A stretch of 64,000 bases of DNA from Eurosta solidaginis (taxonomy: Eukaryota; Arthropoda; Insecta; Diptera; Tephritidae): NCBI RefSeq assembly GCF_040869045.1, contig NC_090319.1, positions 360,857,739 to 360,921,738 on the forward strand, in the 5' to 3' direction. A program made the position numbers and the translations under genes. This document shows, in pieces, positions 11,930 to 20,507 of the stretch (position 1 is its first letter; each line of letters begins with the position of its first letter). Under the pieces are notes generated by a model. That model was not told where the DNA came from. It saw only the letters and a program-made list of their open reading frames with translations, and made no database searches.

Positions 11930-12262
11930 TTGATTTTTAATCGACGAGTTATCCGTTTGTTATCGAAAAGTTATCATCGAAAAAATATTGATATGTAATC
12001 AATATGTTGCCGATTTGTTATCGGTTTGTTAGAAATTTGGTCACGGAAAGTTATCGAATAGTTATCGATCTGATAACAAGAAGTTATCGAGTACTTACCA
12101 AAAAGTTATCGATATGTCGTCAAAGGAATATTGATTTGTCTTTTAGTGCTACGAAGGTGCCATCGGCGTGTTATCGAAAAGCTATCGATTTTTTTCGAAG
12201 TATTACCATTTTTGTTATCGAAAATGTATCGATTTTCTACAGAAAAGTTGTCGATATTTTAA
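11930..12262. repeat. CGATAA-rich repeat, left arm, split by the piggyBac-like insertion
   Basis: GTTATCGAAAAG/GTTATCGAT units are packed here. The repeat stops at the TTAA (12259-12262) that bounds the piggyBac-like element and resumes at 19110 with the centre ACGACTCACCGGTTTGTTAT and the right arm. The uninterrupted copy at 50290-50840 has the same order, confirming an insertion. Short frames here only reflect the repeat. Confidence 0.65.
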
Positions 12263-13540
12263 CCTTCGGTAGACACACTGGGGTGTGAGTCACCCCACAA
12301 AATGTTTGCTTATTTTTAACATCTGCAAATATACCGTTAGCTGTATTTTAGCAACGCAGATTTTACTCTTCGAATTCAGGCAGTTAGTCGTCAGAAGTTG
12401 GTGAGCACCAAATTTAACGTGCGTAAAGCTGGCAGACCCAAGTGCTCAAAAATAAGTTTAAGTTGTTTGAGAATAAGGTGCATTTTAGGTGCTATTTAGG
12501 GTCACAAAAGATAATTTAGGTGCTCATTTGGTTTTCGAGATATTCGCAAAAAAGTGTGTTTAAATTTCATTTTTTTTAAATAAAAAGTATATCAAAATTA
12601 GGAGCTATTTGGGTGCTTTTTAGGGCCACAAAAGATAATTTAGGTTTTCATTTCGTTTTCGAGATATTCGCAAAAAGGTGTGGGTCTGCTAGGTTAACGT
12701 CAAGCTAGCAGACCCAAAATTTAAATTTCATTTTTTTTTAATAAAAAGTATATCAAAATTAGGAGCTATTTAGGTGCTTTTTAGGGCCACAAAAGATAAT
12801 TTAGGTTTTCATTTCGTTTTCGAGATATTCGCAAAAAGGTGTGGGTCTGCTAGGTTAACGTCAAGCTAGCAGACCCAAAATTTAAATTTCATTTTTTTTA
12901 ATAAAAAGTATATCAAAATTAGGAGCTATTTAGGTGCTTTTTAGGGCCACAAAAGATAATTTAGGTTTTCATTTCGTTTTCGAGATATTCGCAAAAAGGT
13001 GTGGGTCTGCTAGGTTAACGTCAAGCTAGCAGACCCACAATTTAAATTTCATTTTTTTTAAATAAAAAGTATATCAAAATTAGGAGCTATCTAGGTGCTT
13101 TTTAGGGCCACAAAAGATAATTTAGGTTTTCATTTCGTTTTCGAGATATTCGCAAAAAGGTGTGGGTCTGCTAGGTTAACGTCAAGCTCCTAATTTTGAT
13201 ATACTTTTTATTTAAAAAAAAAATGAAATTTAAATTGTGGGTCTGCTAGCTTGATGTTAACTTAGCAGACCCACACCTTTTTGCGAATATCTCGAAAACG
13301 AAATGAAAACCTAAATTATCTTTTGTGGCCCTAAAAAGCACCTAAATAGCTCCTAATTTTGATATACTTTTTATTTAAAAAAAATGAAATTTAAATTGTG
13401 GGTCTGCTAGCTTGACGTTAACCTAGCAGACCCACACCTTTTTGCGAATATCTCGAAAACGAAATGAAAACCTAAATTATCTTTTGTAGCCCTAAAAACA
13501 CCTAAATAGCTCCTAATTTTGATATACTTTTTATTTAAAA

Positions 13541-16500
13541 CAAGTAAGGAAGGCTAAGTTCGGGTGTAACCGAACATTACATACTCAGTTGAGAGCTATG
13601 GAGACAAAATAAGGAAAATCACCATGTAGGAAAATGAACCTAGGGTAACCCTGGAATGTGGTTGTAGGACATGTGTATCAAATGGAAGGTATTAAAGAGT
13701 ATTTTAAGAGAGAGTAGGCCATAGTTCTATGTATGGACGCCATTTAGGGATATCGCCATAAAGGTGGACCAGGGCTGACTCTAGAATTTGTTTGTACGAT
13801 ATGGGTATCAAATGAAAGGTGCTACTGAGCATTTTAAGAGGGAGTGGGCCTTAGGTCTATCGGTGGACGCCTTTTCGAGATGTCCCCATTAAGGTGGACC
13901 AGGGGTGACTCTAGAATGTGTTTGTACGATATGGGTATCAAATGAAAGGTGGTAATGAGTATTTTAAAAGGGAATGGGCTTTAGTTCTATAGGTGAACGC
14001 CTTTTCGAGAAATCGCCATAAACGTGGACCAGGGGTGACTCTAGAATATGTTTGTAAGATATGGGTATCAAATGAAAGCTGTTAATGAGTATTTTGAAAA
14101 GGAGTGATCCTTAGTTCCATAGGTGGACGCCGTTTCGAGATATCGCCATAAAGGTGGACCAGGGGTGTCTCTAGAATGTGTTTGTACGATATGGAAATCA
14201 AATGAAAGGTGTTGCTGAGCATTTTAGAGTGGGCATTAGGTCTATAGGTGGACGAGATATCGCCATTAGGGTGGGCCAGGGGTGACTCTAGAATGTTTGT
14301 ACGATATGGGTATCAAACGAAAAGTGTTACTGAGCATTTTAAGAGGGAGTGGGCATTAGGTCTATAGGTGGACGCCTTTTCGAAATGTCGCCATTAGGGT
14401 GGGCCAGGGGTGACTCTAGAATGTGTTTGTATGATATGGGTATCAAATGAAAGATGGTAATGAGCATTTTAAAAGAGAGTAATCCTTAGTTCTATAGGTG
14501 GACGCTTTTCGAGATATCGCCATAAAGGTGGACCAAGGGACACTCTAGAATGTTTGTACGATATGGGTATCAAACGAAGGGTGTTACTGAGCATTTTAAG
14601 AGGGAGTGGGCATGAGGTCTATAGGTGGACGCCTTTTCGAGATATCGTCATTAGGGTGGGCCAGGGGTGACTCTAGAATGTGTTTGTACGATATGGGCAT
14701 CAAACGAAAAGTGTTACTGAGCATTTTAAGAGGGAGTGGGCATTAGGTCTATAGGTGGACGCCCTTACGAGATATCGCCGTTAGGGTGGGCCAGGGGTGA
14801 CTCTAGAATGTTTGTACGATATGGGTATCAAACGAAAGGTGCTACTGAGCATTTTAAGAGGGAGTGGGCATTAGGTTTATAGGTGGACGCCTTTTCGAGA
14901 TATCGCCATTAGGGTGGGCCAGGGGTGACTCTAGAATGTGTTTGTACGATATGGGTATCAAATGAAAGGTGGTAAGGAGTATTTTAAAAGGGAGTAATCC
15001 TTAGTTCTATAGGTGGACGCCTTTTCGAGATATCGCCATAAAGGTGGACCAAGGGTGACTCTAGAATGTGTGTACGATATGGGTGTCAAACGAAAGGTGT
15101 TACTGAGCATTTTAAGAGGGAGTGGGCATTAGGTGTATAGGTGGACGCCTTTTCGAGATATCGCCATTAGGGTGGGCCAGGGTGACTCTAAAATGTGTTT
15201 GTACGATATGGGTATCAAATGAAAGGTGGTAATGAGTATTTTAAAAGGGAGTAATCCTTAGTTCTATAGGTGGACGCCTTTTCGAGATATCGCCATAAAG
15301 GTGGACCAAGGGTGACTCTAGAATGTTTGTACGATATGGGCATCAAACGAAAGGTATTACTGAGCATTTTAAGAGGGAGTCGGAATTAGGTCTATAGGTG
15401 GACGCCTTTTCGAGATATCGCCATTAGGGTGGGCCAGGTGTGACTCTAGAATGTTTGTACGATATGGGTATCAAACGAAAGGTGTTACTGAGCATTTTAA
15501 GAGGGAGTGGGCATTAGGTCTATAGGTGGACGCCTTTTCGAGATATCGCCATTAGGGTGGGCCATGGGTGACTCTAGAATGTTTGTACGATATGGGTATC
15601 AAACGAAAGGTGTTACTGAGCATTTTAAGAGGGAGTGGACATTAGGTCTATAGGTGGACGCCTTTTCGAGATATCGCCATTAGGGTGGGCCAGGGGTGAC
15701 TCTAGAATGTTTGTACGATATGGGTATCAAACGAAAGGTGTTACTGAGCATTTTAAGAGGGAGTGGGCATTAGGTCTATAGGTGGACGCCTTTTCGAGAT
15801 ATCGCCATTAGGGTGGGACAGTGGTGACTCTAGTATGTGTTTGTACGATATGGATATCAAATTAAAGGTATTAATGAGGGTTTTAAAAGCGAGTGGCCCT
15901 TAGATGTATATGTGAAGGCGTTCTCGCGATATCGACCAAATTTTGACCAGGTGATCCAGAAATACATCTGTCGGGACTCTTAATTTATTTATATATGCAA
16001 TACCACTAACAGTATTCCTGCCAAGAGTCCAAGGGCTGTTGATTTCGCCTTGTAGAACTTTTTCATTTCCTTCTACTTAATATGGTAGGTGTCACACCCA
16101 TTTTACAAAGTTTTTTCCAAAGTTATATTTTGCGTCAATAAACCAATCCAGTTACCATGTTTCATCCCTTTTTTCGTATTTGGTATAGAATTATGGCATT
16201 TTTTCATTTTTCGTAATTTTCGATACCGATAAAGTGGGCGTGGTTATGGTCGGATTTCGGCCATTTTTTACACCAAGATAAAGTGAGTTCAGATAAGTAC
16301 GTGGGCTAAGTTTAGTAAAGATGTATCGGATTTTGCTCAAGTTATTGTGTTAACGGTCGAGCGGAAGGACAGACGGTGGACTGTGTATAAAAACTGGGCG
16401 TGGCTTCCACCGATTTCGCCCATTTTCACAGAGAACAGTTACCGTGATAGAATCTATGCTTCTACCGAATTTGAGAAGAATTGGTAAATTTTTGTTCGAC

Positions 16501-17279
16501 TTATGGCAATAAAAGTATTCTAGACAAACTAAATGAAAATGGGCGGAGCCACGCCCATTTTGAAATTTTCTTTTATTTTTGTATTTTGTTGCATCATATC
16601 ATTACTGGAGTTGAATTTTGACTTAATTTACTTATATACAGTAAAGATATTAAATTTTTTGTTAAAATTTGAATTTAAAAAATTTTTTTTTTAAAAAGTG
16701 GGCGTGTTCTTCATCCAATTTTGCTAATTTTTATTTAGCACATATACAGTAATAGTAGTAACGTTTCTGCCAAATTTCATCATGATATCTTCAACGACTG
16801 CCAAATTACAGCTTGCAAAACTTTTAAATTACCTTCTTGTTAAAGTGGGCGGTGCCACGCCCATTGTCCAAAATCTTACTAATTTTCTATTCTGCGTCAT
16901 AACCTCAACCCATCTACCAAGTTTCGTCGCTTTATCTGTCTTTTGTAATGAATTGTCGCACTTTTTCGGTTTTTCGAAATTTTCGATATCGAAAAAATGG
17001 GCGTGGTTATAGTCCGATATCGTTCATTTTAAATAGCGATCTGAGATGAGCGCTCAGAAACCTACATACCAAATTTCATCAAGATGCCTCAAAATTTACT
17101 CAAGTTATCGTGTTAACGGACGGACGGACGGACGGACATGGCTCAATCAAATTTTTTTTCGATCCTGATTATTTTGATATATGGAAGTCTAAATCTATCT
17201 CGATTCCTTTATATATGTACAACCAACCGTTATCCAATCAAACTTAATATACTCTGTGAGCTCTGCTCAACTGAGTATA
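13541..17279 (-). mobile_element. DINE-1-like HINE, copy 2 (long satellite core)
   Basis: On the minus strand the element starts TATACTCAGTTGAGC (at 17279), passes a (GTCC)n tract near 17115-17140, and ends with the hairpin and CTTACTTG next to T's (13541). Gene-free interior blocks such as AAAGTGGGCGTGG and ACGCCCATTTTG match copy 1. It sits inside a monomer of Foldback-like element 2 with no target duplication, as Helentron-type insertion predicts. Confidence 0.8.
13640..15900 (-). repeat. ~130-bp tandem array inside HINE copy 2
   Basis: About 17 units contain GGTGACTCTAGAATGT, TGTACGATATGGGTATCAAA and ATAGGTGGACGCC. They are homologous to the reverse complement of the array in copy 1 but about twice as many. 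Some units have lost a GT pair or part of the GGACGCCTTTTCG block, so spacing varies by a few bases. Confidence 0.85.
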
Positions 17280-18535
17280 AAAAATAAAATTTAAATTTTG
17301 AGTCTGATAGCTTGACGTTAATCTAGCAGACCCACACCTTTTTGCGAATATCTCGAAAACGAAATGAAAACCTAAATTATCTTTTGTGGCCCTAAAAAGC
17401 ACCTAAATAGCTCCTAATTTTGATATACTTTTTATTTAAAAAAAATTAAATTTAAATTTGGGGTCTGCTAGCTTGACGTTAACCTAGCAGACCCACACCT
17501 TTTTGCGAATATCTCGAAAACGAAATGAAAACTTAAATTATCTTTTGTGGCCCTAAAAAGCACCTAAATAGCTCCTAATTTTGATATACTTTTTATTTAA
17601 AAAAAATGAAATTTAAATTGTGGGTCTGCTAGCTTGACGTTAACCTAGCAGACCCACACCTTTTTGCGAATATCTCGAAAACGAAATGAAAACCTTAATT
17701 ATCTTTTGTGGCCCTAAAAAGCAACTAAATAGCTCCTAATTTTGATATACTTTTTATTTAAAAAAAATGAAATTTAAATTTTGGGTCTGCTAGCTTGACG
17801 CTAACCTAGCAGACCCACACCTTTTTGCGAATATCTCGAAAACGAAATGAAAACCTAAATTATCTTTTGTGGCCCTAAAAAGCACCTAAATAGCTCCTAA
17901 TTTTGATATACTTTTTATTTAAAAAAAATGAAATTTAAATTTTGGGTCTGCTAGCTTGACGTTAACCTAGCAGACCCACACCTTTTTGCGAATATCTCGA
18001 AAACGAAATGAAAACCTAAATTATCTTTTGTGGCCCTAAAAAGCACCTAAATAGCTCCTAATTTTGATATATTTTTTATTTAAAATAAAATGAAATTTAA
18101 GTTGTGGGTCTGCTAGCTTGACGTTAACCTAGCAGACCCACACTTTTTTGCGAATATCTCGAAAACCAAATGAGCATCTAAATTATCTTTTGTGGCCCTA
18201 AATAGCACCTAAAATGCACTTAATTCTCAAACAACTTAAACTTATTTTTGAGCACTTGGGTCGCCAGCTTTACGCACGTCCAAATTTATGCAGATCTAAA
18301 AAAGTGAGTGGGTGGTTCGCGTACTTTTTTCCATAAGGTGAATTTTTATCTTTTTTCAATTCCATTTCTGTAAGGAAAGATTTTATTTTAGATCAATAAT
18401 GGCAATGTGGTCTAGAAGTCGTCCTCTAAACGAAATCGAGGTGGAACTTTTTTAAAAGAGCGCTTAGAGTCTACGCATATTAGACAAAGCCTGCGTATTC
18501 AAATACAGTAAATATTATCAGTGCAGGACATTTGC

Positions 18536-18690
18536 GCAACTCGTAACACAAAACTTTCAAAACCTGTCAGATGCGAGTTTTGTGACAGAAAAAAGACCGG
18601 AAGACGTCCAAGGCATGTGCTAGCTGCCACTTACTTATGTGTGAGGAACATAGAGCTATGATTTGCTACCAATGCGCGGAAGAAGATTGA
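18536..18690 (+). pseudogene. piggyBac-like transposase C-terminal cysteine-rich domain relic
   Basis: A frame from 18536 reads LSKPVRCEFCDRKK. After a one-base shift near 18598 the next frame reads KACASCHLLMCEEH and ICYQCAEED then stop (18688-18690). The spaced CxxC, CxxC, CxxH and CxxC pattern immediately before the stop is the C-terminal zinc-binding domain of piggyBac transposases, and its place near the right terminus of the element fits. The frameshift and loss of the catalytic domain make it non-functional. Confidence 0.65.
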
Positions 18691-19109
18691 ATTAATTTTA
18701 TTACCTCAAATTGTCTTACTTGTTAGAGTGTTTAGCTAAGCTAAGCAATCTTACTAATTTTTATGAATTCGCTATTCTTTCGTATATTTACTTATTTATT
18801 TCTAAATTACATAGTTTTTTTTAGTCCAAGATAGTTTCCTGATATTGTTTTTTTTTTCTTTAGAACGCAAACCCTATTTCTGATAGAAATTTTCTTTATG
18901 TCAATAAAAACCAAGTATGTTATTATATTATTTGATGTCCTTGAATTAATTAAATTAAAAAATTCATTTTAAATTTAGTTTATTTAAATACTTACAAAAA
19001 AAAGGGAAATAAAAAATTTAACTCTGTTTGTGGAAACATGTTAATGAATAGGCGTGAAACTTACCCCAGTATGTCGTTTACGTAAAAAAAAAAGTGTGTA
19101 TATTGAAGG
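18691..19109. other. piggyBac-like 3' non-coding end
   Basis: AT-rich sequence between the transposase stop and the right terminal repeat. It contains a poly-T/A stretch whose length differs by one base between segmental copies. No gene. Confidence 0.6.
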
Positions 19110-19300
19110 TTAACGGAGTATTACGATTTTTTTGGCGGCATATTATCGACCGACGACTCACCGGTTTGTTATGAAACTACAATATAAAACCGATGGACAC
19201 ACGTGTAACCTTTCGATAACAAGCCGACAAGAAACCAATAAGAAGACGATGAGAAGCTGACAACAACTCGAAAACTTGACGGTATTTCGCTTTCAATAAT
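19110..19300. repeat. CGATAA-rich repeat, centre and right arm (unit 1)
   Basis: It resumes after the TTAA with ACGACTCACCGGTTTGTTAT, AAACCGATGGACACACGTGTA and CGATAACAAGCCGACAAG. This parallels 50605-50720 and, inverted, 63460-63530. It is repeated at 26289-26480 and 33779-33970. Confidence 0.6.
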
Positions 19301-19374
19301 GATAATTTCCTCGACGTAGAGTGCTTGCTATAAGTTATGCATTCGGTTAGTTCACTTGTACACATTTGTTTGAC

Positions 19375-19771
19375 ATAGTAGCCCCTTACAAGAGAATCAT
19401 ATTCAACTGTCAGTCACACTTTGTTAAATGCCCTTTGGGCTCAATATAGTCACAAAAATTTGTTAGATGGATATTAATTGTGTAACCAGTTAAGTGTAAA
19501 GATAATTTGTTCAGTAGCTGAGACTTAGAGTTCATCTCACAAGTTGGCGTTTTCTCTTAGATAGCTCAAGGACGAAAAGGACGAATGGACATTTAAAGTT
19601 GTGGAGTTGCAGCTACGGCTTGACAGAGAGACGACAGTTCAGGTTATTTTGTATAGCTTGATTTCGAAATCTTTTGTTAAATTGACTAGTGGTTTTTAAG
19701 TGTACGCTAAGTTATGTACTGCACTTATGGGTAGGAGGGGAACCATAAACCAAATATATAAATGTTCATAT
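19375..19771 (+). repeat. Dispersed repeat hosting the solo LTR (unit 1)
   Basis: It carries ordered landmarks GAATCATATTCAACTGTCAGTCACA, GAGACTTAGAGTTCATCTCACAAGTTGG, CGTCCTTTTCG-type sequence and GTACTGCACTTATGGGTAGG. The same landmarks occur in reverse at 40640-41035 outside the triplication. No ORF. It may be part of an unidentified element. Copies lie at 26554-26950 and 34044-34440. Confidence 0.6.
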
Positions 19772-19838
19772 TGTGACGAATATTAGCAACACTAAGGGGT
19801 ACTATCATCTCAAAGCGCTTCCCAAGGCAGTGGGTTCT

Positions 19839-20507
19839 ATGTACCGGAGCGACTCGGGATTTTTCCCGACCAAGGACTGTCATTTCAGTGTGACCCCATT
19901 TAATTTGTTTCGTCCCTCCCACAAATTGTCATCCTCTCAGCAGCTCCTTGCAGCAGGACTGCTACATATTCTCTTACTCCGGGAAGGTATCGAACCCAAT
20001 CCGGGTCCGTCTCCTGACCCCGGTCATGAGAAATGGTTTTGCTGCATCTGCCAGAAAAGAATCTTTTTAGGACGGTCATACTCTGTTCAGTGTGTCTCGT
20101 GCAAGGGATGGTTGCATCGGACAGGTTGTTCTGGGCTTGATCCCAAAACCCGACGTCCACGTAACTTTTATAAATCTTTTGTGGCTCCTTGCTGCTCACG
20201 CCCAAGGGCGTCCCGTAGTCTACGCCTAAGCGTATCCCCACTACCTTCCAGCAGCTTCGCTGCTCAGCAAGCCACAGCAAGTACCCGCTGCTGCTCGCGC
20301 CCCACGGCGCCAACAACTCAAACAGCTGATACCACTCATAACTACTACCTTCGTAGTAGAGCTGGTAGCAATGCTGAGCATCAGCCCCTGCCCCCGTCTT
20401 CTTCTCCCCCCCCCCCCCCTCTTTTCTGGCAGCAATCGTGCAGGTCAGGGAAACAGACTCTTAGTCCGTGCCTCCGTTTGCACCGTCTGCCAGCACAGAA
20501 TATATAG
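19839..20507 (+). CDS. LINE N-terminal protein: 2A-like motif and PHD-like zinc finger (unit 1)
   Basis: I start at the first ATG of the element (19839), 22 bases from its 5' end; the frame also runs upstream into the LTR. The product would be 222 residues. Residues 36-49 are leucine-rich and lead into GIEPNPGP (50-57), a 2A-like ribosome-skipping motif with the key NPGP but G in place of the usual D. Residues 68-119 form a PHD/RING-like finger: C68/C71, C85/C88, W91, H93, C97 and C118/C119. The rest is rich in S, P and R. It stops 88 bases beyond a 14-C tract because the tract throws the frame off. Such N-terminal fingers in CR1-type LINEs are thought to act in RNA or protein binding. Confidence 0.7.
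   Translation: MYRSDSGFFPTKDCHFSVTPFNLFRPSHKLSSSQQLLAAGLLHILLLREGIEPNPGPSPDPGHEKWFCCICQKRIFLGRSYSVQCVSCKGWLHRTGCSGLDPKTRRPRNFYKSFVAPCCSRPRASRSLRLSVSPLPSSSFAAQQATASTRCCSRPTAPTTQTADTTHNYYLRSRAGSNAEHQPLPPSSSPPPPPLFWQQSCRSGKQTLSPCLRLHRLPAQNI
19986..20009 (+). other. 2A-like motif (GIEPNPGP)
   Basis: It matches the (D/G)-x-E-x-N-P-G-P core with a preceding Leu-rich run (LLHILLLRE). In known 2A peptides the ribosome releases between G and P. Also at 27165-27188 and 34655-34678. Confidence 0.6.

Larger units (their letters stand above)
12417..18279. mobile_element. Foldback-like element 2 (162-bp monomer arms), split by a HINE
   Basis: Termini are the perfect inverted pair ACGTGCGTAAAGC / GCTTTACGCACGT, bounded by 9-bp direct repeats CCAAATTTA (12408-12416 and 18280-18288). 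The arms are tandem ~162-bp monomers. Left-arm orientation runs to about 13187; opposite orientation runs from there to 18279, interrupted by the HINE at 13541-17279. Each monomer junction has a palindrome GGGTCTGCTAG...CTAGCAGACCC. Long inverted arms of tandem repeats with 9-bp duplications are the hallmark of Drosophila FB elements. No transposase is present. Confidence 0.8.
12263..19109. mobile_element. piggyBac-like element, internally deleted, hosting a Foldback-like element
   Basis: The ends are CCTTCGGTAGACACAC at the left and the reverse complement of CCTTCAATATACACAC at the right, 12 of 16 matching. Both abut TTAA (12259-12262 and 19110-19113), the invariant piggyBac target duplication. 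A subterminal GGGGTG..CACCCC palindrome lies near the left end. Without the nested Foldback-like element only about 975 bp remain, containing a C-terminal transposase relic at 18536-18690. It is defective. The right half was copied with the 7.18-kb segment (25137-26288, 32788-33778). Confidence 0.75.

Noticed and set aside
19900..20316. 138-codon minus-strand frame and other opposed frames over the zinc-finger region
   Set aside because: Shadows of the sense zinc-finger frame with no recognisable family.
20371..20406. Translation start of the LINE polyprotein at ATG 20371
   Set aside because: This ATG is out of frame with the zinc-finger sense upstream of the poly-C. The protein more plausibly starts at 19839 in an intact copy.
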